Assembly: GCF_029813775.1 (NCBI RefSeq)
Contig: NZ_JARVKW010000001.1
Span: 188,501-252,500 of the forward strand
Length of the DNA: 64,000 nt
DNA from: Streptomyces sp. DH24
GTDB taxonomy: Bacteria; Actinomycetota; Actinomycetes; Streptomycetales; Streptomycetaceae
Direction of reading: 5' to 3'
Both the position numbers and the translations under genes were made by a program. This document shows positions 29,172 through 37,526 of this stretch, piece after piece (position 1 is the first letter of the stretch; every line of letters begins with the position of its first letter). The notes below the pieces were generated by a model. It saw only the letters and a program-made list of their open reading frames with translations, was not told the DNA's origin and did no database searches.

Positions 29172-31319
29172 TCAGGACAGGCCGGCCTCCTGCATCTGGC
29201 GCAATTCCTTCTTCATCTCGGAGACCTCGTCGCGCAGCCGGGCCGCGATCTCGAACTGGAGGTCCGCCGCGGCGGCACGCATGCGTGCGGTGAGCTCCTC
29301 GATCTGTCCGGCGAGTTCGGCGGCGGGGCGGTCCGTGGGCACGGTCTCGGCCGCCTTGGCCTTCCCCCTGCCCTTGGCCGCCTTGCCCCCGGGCTCCTGG
29401 GTGCGCAGGGACGGCACCGGCGCCTTGGCGGTCTTGCCGTCCTTGGACTTGCGGTAGCCCGAGCCGAGCAGCTGTTCCGTGTCGATGTCCTCGCGGGCGA
29501 TCTGCGCGACGATGTCGTTGATCTTCTTGCGGAGCGGCTGGGGGTCGATGCCCTTCGCCTTGTTGTACGCGACCTGCTTCTCGCGGCGGCGGTTGGTCTC
29601 CTCGATGGCCTTCTCCATCGCCGGGGTGATCTTGTCGGCGTACATGTGGACCTGGCCGGAGACGTTGCGCGCGGCGCGGCCGATGGTCTGGATGAGCGAG
29701 GTGCCGGAGCGCAGGAAGCCCTCCTTGTCGGCGTCCAGGATCGCCACCAGGGACACCTCGGGCAGGTCGAGGCCCTCCCGGAGGAGGTTGATGCCGACCA
29801 GGACGTCGTACTCGCCGCTGCGCAGCTCCCGCAGCAGTTCGACGCGGCGCAGCGTGTCGACGTCGCTGTGCAGATAGCGGACCTGGATGCCGAGCTCCAC
29901 GAAGTAGTCCGTGAGGTCCTCGGCCATCTTCTTGGTGAGGGTGGTGACGAGGACGCGCTCGTCCTTCTCGACCCGCTTGCGGATCTCGTGCACCAGGTCG
30001 TCGATCTGGCCCTCGGTGGGCTTGACGACGACCTCCGGGTCGACCAGGCCGGTCGGGCGGATGATCTGCTCCACGACGCCGTCCGAGCGGGACAGCTCGT
30101 ACTGCCCGGGGGTGGCCGACAGGTAGACCGCCTGCCCGATGCGCTCCTGGAACTCCTCCCACTTCAAAGGACGGTTGTCGAGGGCGGAGGGCAGCCGGAA
30201 GCCGTGGTCGACCAGGGTGCGCTTGCGGGAGGCGTCGCCCTCGTACATCGCGCCGATCTGCGGGACGGTGACGTGCGACTCGTCGATGACGAGGAGGAAG
30301 TCGTCCGGGAAGTAGTCGAGCAGGGTGTTGGGCGGGGAGCCGGGCAGGCGGCCGTCGAAGTGCATCGAGTAGTTCTCCACGCCGGAGCAGGAGCCGATCT
30401 GGCGGAGCATCTCGATGTCGTACGTGGTGCGCATCCGCAGGCGCTGGGCCTCCAGCAGCTTGCCCTGCTTCTCCAGCTCGGTCAGCCGCTCGGCCAGTTC
30501 CCTCTCGATGTCGTTGACGGCCCGCTCCATGCGCTCGGGGCCGGCGACGTAGTGGGAGGCCGGGAAGACGTACAGCTGCTGGTCGTCGCTGATGATCTCG
30601 CCGGTGAGCGGGTGCAGCGTGGACAGGGCCTCGATCTCGTCGCCGAACATCTCGATGCGGACGGCGAGCTCCTCGTACACCGGGAAGATCTCGATGGTGT
30701 CGCCGCGGACGCGGAAGGTACCGCGGGTGAACGCCATGTCGTTGCGCGTGTACTGGATGTCGACGAAGCGCCGCAGCAGCTGGTCCCGGTCGATCTCGTC
30801 GCCGACCCGGAGGGGGACCATCCGGTCCACGTACTCCTGCGGCGTGCCGAGGCCGTAGATGCAGGACACCGAGGCGACCACGATGACGTCGCGGCGGGTG
30901 AGCAGCGAGTTGGTCGCGGAGTGGCGCAGCCGCTCGACCTCCTCGTTGATCGAGGAGTCCTTCTCGATGTAGGTGTCCGACTGCGGGACGTACGCCTCGG
31001 GCTGGTAGTAGTCGTAGTACGAGACGAAGTACTCGACGGCGTTGTTCGGCAGGAGCTCGCGGAACTCGTTCGCCAGCTGGGCGGCCAGCGTCTTGTTCGG
31101 CGCCATCACGAGCGTGGGGCGCTGGAGCTTCTCGATCATCCACGCGGTGGTGGCGGACTTGCCGGTGCCGGTCGCGCCGAGCAGGACGACGTCCTTCTCG
31201 CCGGCTTCGATGCGCCGGGCGAGCTCGGCGATGGCCGCCGGTTGGTCGCCGCTCGGCTGGTAGGGGCTGACGACCTCGAAGGGCGCCACCGTGCGTTCGA
31301 TCTGGGAAACGGGCCGCAT
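29172..31319 (-). CDS. uvrB: Excinuclease ABC subunit B
   Basis: UvrB is the helicase-like damage verifier of nucleotide excision repair. The 715-residue protein has Walker [16 protein letters not shown], the beta-hairpin region [18 protein letters not shown] that inserts at lesions, helicase motif [10 protein letters not shown], motif QTIGRAARN, and a C-terminal UVR domain ([20 protein letters not shown]) that contacts UvrC. The ATG at 31319 was chosen because the promoter -10 box ends 8 nt upstream; codons upstream are promoter sequence. It has no Shine-Dalgarno and is probably translated from a leaderless mRNA. Confidence 0.97.
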   Translation of the reverse strand: MRPVSQIERTVAPFEVVSPYQPSGDQPAAIAELARRIEAGEKDVVLLGATGTGKSATTAWMIEKLQRPTLVMAPNKTLAAQLANEFRELLPNNAVEYFVSYYDYYQPEAYVPQSDTYIEKDSSINEEVERLRHSATNSLLTRRDVIVVASVSCIYGLGTPQEYVDRMVPLRVGDEIDRDQLLRRFVDIQYTRNDMAFTRGTFRVRGDTIEIFPVYEELAVRIEMFGDEIEALSTLHPLTGEIISDDQQLYVFPASHYVAGPERMERAVNDIERELAERLTELEKQGKLLEAQRLRMRTTYDIEMLRQIGSCSGVENYSMHFDGRLPGSPPNTLLDYFPDDFLLVIDESHVTVPQIGAMYEGDASRKRTLVDHGFRLPSALDNRPLKWEEFQERIGQAVYLSATPGQYELSRSDGVVEQIIRPTGLVDPEVVVKPTEGQIDDLVHEIRKRVEKDERVLVTTLTKKMAEDLTDYFVELGIQVRYLHSDVDTLRRVELLRELRSGEYDVLVGINLLREGLDLPEVSLVAILDADKEGFLRSGTSLIQTIGRAARNVSGQVHMYADKITPAMEKAIEETNRRREKQVAYNKAKGIDPQPLRKKINDIVAQIAREDIDTEQLLGSGYRKSKDGKTAKAPVPSLRTQEPGGKAAKGRGKAKAAETVPTDRPAAELAGQIEELTARMRAAAADLQFEIAARLRDEVSEMKKELRQMQEAGLS

Positions 31320-31326
31320 GGAATCA

Positions 31327-31349
31327 ACCGTACGACCCGCCACTGACAA
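31327..31349 (-). promoter_or_regulatory. DNA-damage promoter of uvrB (leaderless)
   Basis: The minus strand reads TTGTCAGTG, eight bases, then TACGGT, an exact consensus fit. The 23-nt core is identical to the ogt promoter at 33401. The -10 box ends 7 nt before the uvrB ATG. Confidence 0.85.
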
Positions 31350-31359
31350 TGCGGCGTGA

Positions 31360-32205
31360 TCAGCGGTTCTGCGGGGTGCGGACGCCGCGCGACCGCAGAG
31401 GTCGGTGGCCCGGCCGGTGGACCACTTCGCCGGCCGGGACGCCCGGCTTGTCCTCGACGGGCGGGACGGCGACGCGTCCCATGACCATCAGCGGGTCGAA
31501 GATCACGACGACGCCGGCGAGGAGCAGGAAGGCGAGCGGACCGACCAGCATCGGGGCGAGCAGGGCGGCGGGTGACTCTCCCGTGGCGGGGACGGCCGTG
31601 CCGTGCAGGTGGACGCTGAGGGCGGCCATGCCGGTGTAGTGCATGCCGCTGACCGCGAGCCCCATCACGAGGCTGGCGCCCACGCTCCACAGGAAACCCC
31701 TGACCTGGCAGGCCGCCCACAGTGCGGCGGTGGCCGCGACCATCGCTATCACGACGGACGCGGCGACGGTGGCCGTGTTGTACCGGAGCTCGCCGTCAAG
31801 CTGCATTCCCGCCATGCCGAGGTAGTGCATCGAGGCGATGCCGAGGCCGGTGACGGTGCCTCCGGTGAACAGGGCGGTGCCCTTCGCGCCGCGGTAGCCG
31901 ACGATGAAGACCCCGATGCCCACCATGAGGACGGCGACGCCCAGGCTCGCGTACGTCATCGCCTTGTCGTAGTGGATCGGCGCCTCCTGGACCGTGAACC
32001 CCATCATGGCGATGAAGTGCATGGTCCAGATGCCGGAGCCGATCGCCGCCGCTCCGAGGGCGAGCCAGCCGGGTCGCCACGACCGGGTCACGAGCAGGGA
32101 CCTGGTGGTGCAGCGCAGGCCGAGAGCACCGCCCAGGCAGGCCATGAGGTAGGCCACCAGCGGTGTGACGAGTCCGTAGCTGAATCCGTCGACCGTGCCT
32201 TGCAT
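31360..32205 (-). CDS. MHYT-domain integral membrane sensor
   Basis: This 281-residue membrane protein has seven predicted helices and three MHYT-type repeats: [21 protein letters not shown] and [11 protein letters not shown]. The MHYT module is proposed to bind copper and sense O2, CO or NO. Here it has no attached GGDEF, EAL or kinase domain, so any output must come from a partner. The C-terminal 50 residues are polar and basic. It ends 40 bp before uvrB starts, overlapping the uvrB promoter neighbourhood, so read-through into uvrB is possible. Confidence 0.9.
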   Translation of the reverse strand: MQGTVDGFSYGLVTPLVAYLMACLGGALGLRCTTRSLLVTRSWRPGWLALGAAAIGSGIWTMHFIAMMGFTVQEAPIHYDKAMTYASLGVAVLMVGIGVFIVGYRGAKGTALFTGGTVTGLGIASMHYLGMAGMQLDGELRYNTATVAASVVIAMVAATAALWAACQVRGFLWSVGASLVMGLAVSGMHYTGMAALSVHLHGTAVPATGESPAALLAPMLVGPLAFLLLAGVVVIFDPLMVMGRVAVPPVEDKPGVPAGEVVHRPGHRPLRSRGVRTPQNR

Positions 32206-32484
32206 GCGCGGCTGCCCTTCCGCCTTTTGCGTTCCGGATTTCCCCGTTGTGTCCCCTCTCCCAGGACCGCGAGAACGGTCGAGGTTGAGGCAGAGAGTAT
32301 GACGTCCACCGGAATGGTCGAACGACTATCCGGTAAAGAAACACGGCCTTGACCCAGTTGTGCGGCCCGGGTGTGTGGAGTTGTGGCCCCTCCATTCACC
32401 CTGTGGCCATTCTGCGCCCCTCTCGCGTTGACCGTCCGCTGTCACAGTTGAGCTGTCCGTGATCGCTCGACGCGAGGAGTACGC

Positions 32485-33357
32485 ATGCACGCGCGCGCAG
32501 TTGCCGCCACGACCACGGCGCTCCTGGGAACCGTCGCCGCGGTGTTCCCGGTTCCGGGGGCCGTGGCGGCAGAGGCCGATCCGCCGCTGGTCATCGCCCA
32601 CCGGGGCGCCTCCGCGTACGCGCCGGAGAACACCCTGGCCGCAGTCGACAAGGCGGCCCAACTGGGCTTCCGCTGGGTCGAGAACGACGTCCAGCGGACC
32701 AAGGACGGCGAGCTCGTCGTCATCCACGACGACAGCCTGGCGCGCACCACGAACGTCGAGGAGGTCTTCCCCGGCCGCGCTCCTTGGAAGGTGAAGGACT
32801 TCACCGCCGCCGAGATCGCGCGCCTCGACGCGGGCAGCTGGTTCGGCTCCGCGTACGCGGGCGCGCGCGTGCCGACGCTGCAGCAGTACGTGCGCCGCGT
32901 GGACCACCACCACCAGAAGCTGCTGCTGGAGATCAAGAACCCGCAGCTGTACCCGGGCATCGAGAAGCAGACCCTCAAGGTGCTCAGCAACGAGGGCTGG
33001 CTCGACCGGCCGCACGTGGCGGGCCGGCTGATCGTGCAGAGCTTCAGCGCGGACAGCGTGCGGACCGTCCACGAGCTGAAGCCCGCTGTCAAGACCGGGT
33101 TCCTCGGTACGCCGTCCGTGGCGGAACTGCCCGAGTACGCGGACTTCACCGACCAGATCAACCCGTCCTACCGCACGGTGTCGTTGGGCTACGTGTCCGC
33201 CGTCCAGGCCTTCACGGGGCCGCACGGCAGGCCGCTGGAGGTCTTCACCTGGACCGTCGACGACGCGGCCACCGCCGAGCGGGTCGCCGGGTACGGGGTC
33301 GACGGGATCATCAGCAACAAGCCGGACGTGGTGCGGGCGGCGGTGGACGGCGGCTGA
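32485..33357 (+). CDS. Secreted glycerophosphodiester phosphodiesterase
   Basis: This is a 290-residue exported GDPD that hydrolyses glycerophosphodiesters from phospholipid or teichoic acid breakdown to glycerol 3-phosphate and alcohol. A signal peptide (cut after AVAA) precedes IAHRGASAYAPENTLAAVDKA, which carries the catalytic His-Arg and metal Glu. VENDVQRTKDGELVVIHDDSLART provides the second metal and His residues, and LLLEIKNP the third acidic site. The end VDGIISNKPDVV is typical. GAGGAG precedes the ATG. I could not find clear PhoP boxes upstream. Confidence 0.93.
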   Translation: MHARAVAATTTALLGTVAAVFPVPGAVAAEADPPLVIAHRGASAYAPENTLAAVDKAAQLGFRWVENDVQRTKDGELVVIHDDSLARTTNVEEVFPGRAPWKVKDFTAAEIARLDAGSWFGSAYAGARVPTLQQYVRRVDHHHQKLLLEIKNPQLYPGIEKQTLKVLSNEGWLDRPHVAGRLIVQSFSADSVRTVHELKPAVKTGFLGTPSVAELPEYADFTDQINPSYRTVSLGYVSAVQAFTGPHGRPLEVFTWTVDDAATAERVAGYGVDGIISNKPDVVRAAVDGG

Positions 33358-33400
33358 CCCGCCGCCCGCCGGCGGCATCTACCGGCCGCCCGGCGGGGCG

Positions 33401-33423
33401 TTGTCAGTGGCGGGTCGTACGGT
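33401..33423 (+). promoter_or_regulatory. DNA-damage promoter of ogt (leaderless)
   Basis: TTGTCAGTG, eight bases, TACGGT, identical over 23 nt to the uvrB promoter. The -10 box ends 6 nt before the ogt ATG, so the transcript should have almost no leader. Confidence 0.85.
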
Positions 33424-33429
33424 GGGCGC

Positions 33430-33984
33430 ATGGAGAGCCATGGGCAGGTGGAGCAGCAGGTCGTGTGGACCGTCGTCGGCACCGACATCGGTCCGCTGCT
33501 GCTCGCCGCGACACATGACGGCCTGGTCAACGTCGTGTTCCACGCGACGGACGCGGTGCGCGACCGGACGCTCGACCGGCTCGCTTCCCGGCTGGGCGGC
33601 GAGCCCGTCGAGGCGCCCGGCTCCCCTCTGCTGGCCGAGGCGATACAGCAGGTCGAGGCGTACTTCGCGGGCCGTCGGCGGGACTTCGACCTGCCGCTGG
33701 ACTGGTCGCTGATATCGGGCTTCAACCGGCAGGTGCTGCGCGAGCTGGCGTCCGGCGTGCCGTTCGGCGCGGTCGTCGGCTACGGCGACCTGGCCACGCG
33801 GGTCGGCCAGCCGGGCGCCGCCCAGGCGGTGGGGATGGCGATGGGCGCCAACCCCCTGCCGGTCGTGGTGCCCTGCCACCGGGTCGTGGAGAGCGACGGC
33901 GGCATCGGAGGCTTCGGCGGCGGCCTGGAGACCAAGCGGAAGCTGCTCGCCCTGGAGGGTGTGCTGCCCGAGCCGCTGTTCTGA
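33430..33984 (+). CDS. ogt: Methylated-DNA--protein-cysteine methyltransferase
   Basis: This 184-residue suicide enzyme repairs O6-alkylguanine and O4-alkylthymine by moving the alkyl group to its own cysteine. The active site is VVVPCHRV with C149. The DNA-binding helix-turn-helix lies in VPFGAVVGYGDLATRVGQPGAAQAVGMAMGANP, with the arginine finger in TRVG. The short N-terminal domain is of the Ogt type, without an Ada regulatory domain. A damage promoter lies directly in front. It is convergent with the VOC gene at a distance of 9 bp. Confidence 0.95.
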   Translation: MESHGQVEQQVVWTVVGTDIGPLLLAATHDGLVNVVFHATDAVRDRTLDRLASRLGGEPVEAPGSPLLAEAIQQVEAYFAGRRRDFDLPLDWSLISGFNRQVLRELASGVPFGAVVGYGDLATRVGQPGAAQAVGMAMGANPLPVVVPCHRVVESDGGIGGFGGGLETKRKLLALEGVLPEPLF

Positions 33985-33993
33985 CGGAGCGCG

Positions 33994-34422
33994 TCAGGTG
34001 TAGTGCCGCGCTTCGAAGACGTTGCCGTCCGGGTCGCGGAAGTAGAAGCTGCGCCTGGCCATGCCCCGGGCTCCGTAGGCGTCGTGGGTGAAGTCCGAGA
34101 CGGGGACACCCTGTCGCTCCAGACGGTCGCGCAGCGCGTCGAAGTCGTGCCGCGGCAGCGCCACGCACACGTGGTTGACGGGGTGGCCCGCGCTGTCGGC
34201 GGCGCCCGGAACCATGGTCATGCGTGCCGCCATGGTGAGCGGGGCCAGATCGAGAATCGTCTCCTCGTTGAGCCGTACGGAGGGGAAGGACACGGTTCCC
34301 GCGGCGTACTCGGTGACGCGCAGCGGCTCCATGCCGAGTGTTTTCTCGTAGAACCCGGCCGCCGCGACCGGGTCGCGCACCCACAGGACGACGTGGTCGA
34401 GACGTGGTGTGTTGTCCGTCAT
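33994..34422 (-). CDS. VOC (glyoxalase/bleomycin-resistance) family protein
   Basis: This 142-residue protein has two beta-alpha-beta-beta-beta modules of the vicinal oxygen chelate fold. LDHVVLWVRDPVAAAGFYEKTLGM starts the first; HPVNHVCVALPRHDFDALRDRLERQGV starts the second, and RSFYFRDPDGNVFEARHY ends it. The metal-type residues are H10 in LDHV, one His in VNHV and the Glu of FEAR. The substrate is unknown; related proteins include dioxygenases, isomerases and antibiotic-binding proteins. It stands between ogt and psuG. Confidence 0.85.
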   Translation of the reverse strand: MTDNTPRLDHVVLWVRDPVAAAGFYEKTLGMEPLRVTEYAAGTVSFPSVRLNEETILDLAPLTMAARMTMVPGAADSAGHPVNHVCVALPRHDFDALRDRLERQGVPVSDFTHDAYGARGMARRSFYFRDPDGNVFEARHYT

Positions 34423-34520
34423 GTCTCAAGGCTCACGCCGGTCCGCACCGGCGGCAAGGGTTTGACCCGGCACACCATTCGCCAGAGATGAGGGAAGACC
34501 GACAGACAGGAGGCAGACGC

Positions 34521-35429
34521 GTGGTGCTGACGGTGTCCGAAGAGGTACGGGAGGCGATCGGCGCAGGTCGGCCGGTGGTGGCGCTGGAGTCCACGATCAT
34601 CGCGCACGGTCTGCCGCGCCCCCGCAATCTCCAGGTGGCGCTGGAGCTGGAGGCGGCCGTACGGCAGGAGGGCGCCGTCCCCGCGACCATCGCCGTGCTG
34701 GACGGCCGGCCCTGTGTCGGGCTGGACAAGCAGCAGTTGGAGCGTGTCGCGAACGAGGACGGGATCCGCAAGCTGGGGCATCGGGACCTGCCTCTCGCGG
34801 TGGCGTCGGGGGCGAGCGGCGCGACCACGGTGTCGGCGACGGCCCTGCTGGCGGCCCTGGCGGGCGTGCGGGTGTTCGCGACGGGCGGGCTGGGCGGAGT
34901 GCACCGGCAGTGGACGGTCACGCAGGACGAGTCGGCCGACCTGGGATTGCTGGCGCGCACCCGGATCACGGTGGTGTGCGCGGGAGTGAAGTCGATCCTG
35001 GACGTGCCGGCGACGCTGCAGCGCCTGGAGACGCTGGGCGTCGCGGTCGCCGGGTACGGCACGCGGCGTTTCCCCGGCTTCTATCTGTCCGACTCCGGTC
35101 ACCCGGTCGACTGGAGGCTCGACACGCCGGGCCAGGTGGCGGACGTCATGCGGGCCCAGGACGCGCTCGGCGTGCCGGAGTCGGCGCTGATCGTCGCCAA
35201 CCCGGTCCCGGAGGAGGAGCAGCTCGATCCGGAGCTGCACGCGCGTGTGCTCGACGAGGCGCTGCGCGCGTGCGAGGAACAGGGGGTCAGCGGGCAGGGA
35301 GTCACGCCGTTCCTGCTCGACTACCTGGTGCGGCACACCGACGGTGCCTCCCTGAGCGCCAATCTGGCGGCGGTGCGCGGAAACGTACGGCTCGCGGGTC
35401 GGATCGCGGCGGCCTGGGCCGGGGCGTGA
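34521..35429 (+). CDS. psuG: Pseudouridine-5'-phosphate glycosidase
   Basis: This 302-residue enzyme reversibly splits pseudouridine 5'-phosphate to uracil and ribose 5-phosphate, breaking the C-C bond left after RNA turnover. The family signature VVALESTIIAHGLPRPRN is at the N-terminus, and ASGASGATTVSAT, VFATGGLGGVHR and KSILDVPATLQRLETLGV follow. The GTG at 34521 has GGAGG 8 nt upstream; a second GTG at 34524 is possible. It is coupled to the kinase gene by a GTGA overlap, giving the full two-step pathway. Confidence 0.93.
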   Translation: MVLTVSEEVREAIGAGRPVVALESTIIAHGLPRPRNLQVALELEAAVRQEGAVPATIAVLDGRPCVGLDKQQLERVANEDGIRKLGHRDLPLAVASGASGATTVSATALLAALAGVRVFATGGLGGVHRQWTVTQDESADLGLLARTRITVVCAGVKSILDVPATLQRLETLGVAVAGYGTRRFPGFYLSDSGHPVDWRLDTPGQVADVMRAQDALGVPESALIVANPVPEEEQLDPELHARVLDEALRACEEQGVSGQGVTPFLLDYLVRHTDGASLSANLAAVRGNVRLAGRIAAAWAGA

Positions 35430-36343
35430 CCGGGCCGGGGGCGGGCGGTGCGCTGCTGGTCGCCGGGGACGTGATCACTGACGTCGTGGCCCGGCACCGG
35501 GGGCCGCTCGCCGCGGGCACGGACACGGCGGCGGTGATCCGGCGGGTGCCGGGCGGCGCCGGTGCGAACGTGGCCTGCTGGGCGGCGCACTGGGGGTGTC
35601 CGGAGGTGCGGATGTTCGGCCGGGTGGGCGCGGAGGCCGTGGCGTGGCACGAGTGTGAGCTCGTCGCGCACGGGGTGCTGCCGCGGCTGGTCGTCGATCC
35701 GGAGGCGCCGACGGGCACGGTGATCTGCCTGGTCGACACGGACGCGGCGGCCGAGCGGACGTTCCTCACGGACAGCGGGGCCTCGCTGCGGCTCGGGCCC
35801 GGCGACTGGTCGGAGGAGCTCCTGGACGGTGTCGCCCGCCTGCATCTGTCGGGCTATCTGCTGTTCTCCGAGCCGAGCCGTGCCCTGGTGGCGGCGGCCG
35901 TGGCGTCGGCACGCGCGCGTGGTGTGCCGGTGAGCCTGGACCCGGCGTCCGCGGGCTTCCTCAAGGACCTGGGCACGGACCGCTTCCTGGCGCTCGTCGA
36001 GGGCGTGGACGTGCTGCTGCCGAGCCGCGACGAGGCGTGTCTGCTGACGGGGCGGTCGGGGGCGGCGGACGCGGCGGCCGAGCTGAGCCGGCGCGTGCCG
36101 CTGGTGGTGGTCAAGCGGGGCGCGGAGGGTGCGCTGGTGGCCCGGTCCGGTGCTGTGACGGCCCAGGTGGCCGCCGAACCCGCGACGCCCCGGGACACCA
36201 CCGGGGCCGGTGACGCCTTCACCGGCGCGTTCCTCGCCGCCCTGCTGGCAGGTGCGGATCCGGAGGGGGCGGCGCGGGAGGGCTGCCGGGCGGGCGCCCG
36301 GGCGGTCGAGCGGGTGGGCGGCAGACCACCCGCACGGGACTGA
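35426..36343 (+). CDS. psuK: PfkB-family kinase, probable pseudouridine kinase
   Basis: This 305-residue ribokinase-like enzyme has VAGDVITDVVARH near the N-terminus, the substrate motif GGAGANVACWAAHWG, and the C-terminal ATP/catalytic signature PRDTTGAGDAFTGAFLAALLAG with the catalytic Asp. Because its GTG overlaps the psuG stop codon, the best assignment is the kinase that makes pseudouridine 5'-phosphate for PsuG. By sequence alone it could be another PfkB sugar or nucleoside kinase. Confidence 0.85.
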   Translation: MTGPGAGGALLVAGDVITDVVARHRGPLAAGTDTAAVIRRVPGGAGANVACWAAHWGCPEVRMFGRVGAEAVAWHECELVAHGVLPRLVVDPEAPTGTVICLVDTDAAAERTFLTDSGASLRLGPGDWSEELLDGVARLHLSGYLLFSEPSRALVAAAVASARARGVPVSLDPASAGFLKDLGTDRFLALVEGVDVLLPSRDEACLLTGRSGAADAAAELSRRVPLVVVKRGAEGALVARSGAVTAQVAAEPATPRDTTGAGDAFTGAFLAALLAGADPEGAAREGCRAGARAVERVGGRPPARD

Positions 36344-36387
36344 CGGCGGGGAAGGGCGGGTCGCGTCCTCAGGGTCCGTGGCGTCGA

Positions 36388-37179
36388 CTACGCCTTGCGT
36401 CCCCACGCCGAGATCATCGGGGCCGTCGTGAGGTCCATGGCGCCGGACGCCACGTTGGCGAGGTGGCGGTCGATGTCCTCGTCCGTGGCCAGGCCCGCGG
36501 CGACGAGCCGGCCGCGGATCTGGCGGATCGTGGCGTTCTCCAGAGCCGCGCAGGCGGGCGAGGCGAGCGGGAAGTACACGTCGGCCTCCACGCAGCGCAG
36601 TCCGACGGCGCGCAGCAGCCGGGGCAGCTTGCGGCCGTGGGCGAGGTCGGCCCCGCGGTCGGCGAGCATCTGGCGGAAGCCCTGCCGCAGCCGGTTCGCG
36701 AGCTGTTGTTCCGGGCCGAACTCGTCGGGGCAGAGCAGTGGTTGCAGAGCGGGGTCGGCGTCCTCGACCAGGAGCCGTCCGCCGGGGCGCAGGGCCCGGA
36801 CCATCGTCCGCAACGCCCGTTCCCGGTCCGGCACGTGGGCGAGGCCGAGGCGGGCGTGGACCAGGTCGAATCTCTCCGCCGGCGGGTCGTCCGCGCACAG
36901 GTCGTGGACGCGCACCTCGACCGGCGGGCGCACGGCCCTGACGAAGCGTGAGACGTCGTCGTCGGTCGCGAGGACACGCCCGGTCGGGCCGACCCGCTTC
37001 GCCAGCCAGAACGCCACGGAGGTGCCGCCCGCGCCGACCTCCCAGCAGCGCCAGCCCGGTCCGACGCCGAGGGATTCGAGGTGCCGGAACGTGGTGGCGT
37101 CGAAGAGTGCGGCGAACGCGTCGAAGCGCTCCGCATCGGCAGGCCGGTCGTCGAGGAGATACCCGTCGGTTCGCGTCAT
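36388..37179 (-). CDS. SAM-dependent class I methyltransferase
   Basis: This is a 263-residue methyltransferase. The SAM-binding motif I is WRCWEVGAGGTSVAFWLAKRVG, followed by motif II VLATDDDVSRF and motif post-I LVHARLGLAHVPDRERALR. The pattern HARLGLAHVPDRERAL with RPGGRLLVEDADPAL is typical of Streptomyces small-molecule methyltransferases. The acceptor is unknown. It lies convergent to psuK. The intergenic region upstream is over 300 bp and contains a transposase relic. Confidence 0.88.
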   Translation of the reverse strand: MTRTDGYLLDDRPADAERFDAFAALFDATTFRHLESLGVGPGWRCWEVGAGGTSVAFWLAKRVGPTGRVLATDDDVSRFVRAVRPPVEVRVHDLCADDPPAERFDLVHARLGLAHVPDRERALRTMVRALRPGGRLLVEDADPALQPLLCPDEFGPEQQLANRLRQGFRQMLADRGADLAHGRKLPRLLRAVGLRCVEADVYFPLASPACAALENATIRQIRGRLVAAGLATDEDIDRHLANVASGAMDLTTAPMISAWGRKA

Positions 37180-37526
37180 GCCCCGATCATCCCAGTTGTC
37201 CCGGTTGTCCGTAGGGGGCGACGCTCCGGTGAGACGCGCACCCGGCGCCTGTCCCGGCCGTGGGGATCATCGGTACAGCCGTTGGCGCCAAGCACTGGAT
37301 CTTGACGAGGAGGCCCGGAAGCCGATCGCGAAGCGGCGCGGGGAGCGCAACCGTCTCGGCTTCGCGCTTCAACAGGACCCGTAGGAGGGGGCGTCGACCC
37401 CGTCCTTTCGTCGTCCGGACGCCCCTCACCGGGCCCCGCCCCTTCTGATCGAGGTCGGGTTGGTTAGGTTCCGTGCCGGAAGCAGGGACGGAACAGTGCC
37501 GGCGCACGGCGGGAGGGAGCGGGGTC
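37180..37526. other. Divergent intergenic region with a transposon relic
   Basis: This 347-bp gap between the methyltransferase and the sigma factor gene holds the Tn3-type relic listed separately (37271-37384). The rest is GC-rich sequence with no gene that I can support. The sigma factor promoter must lie in its right part, but no clear box is visible. Confidence 0.5.
37271..37384 (+). pseudogene. Relic of a Tn3-family transposase (DUF4158 region)
   Basis: The frame reads RWRQALDLDEEARKPIAKRRG followed directly by ERNRLGFALQ, then DP and a stop. The part ARRRGxHNRLGFALQ is highly characteristic of the N-terminal DUF4158 domain of Tn3-family transposases. No start codon, no upstream transposase sequence and no continuation are present, so only a few dozen codons survive. 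It marks an old insertion. Short length limits confidence. Confidence 0.5.

Noticed and set aside
32400..32484. PhoP (PHO) boxes before the secreted phosphodiesterase
   Set aside because: GTTGACC and similar pieces are present, but no two 11-bp direct repeat units fit the GTTCACC-type consensus in register.
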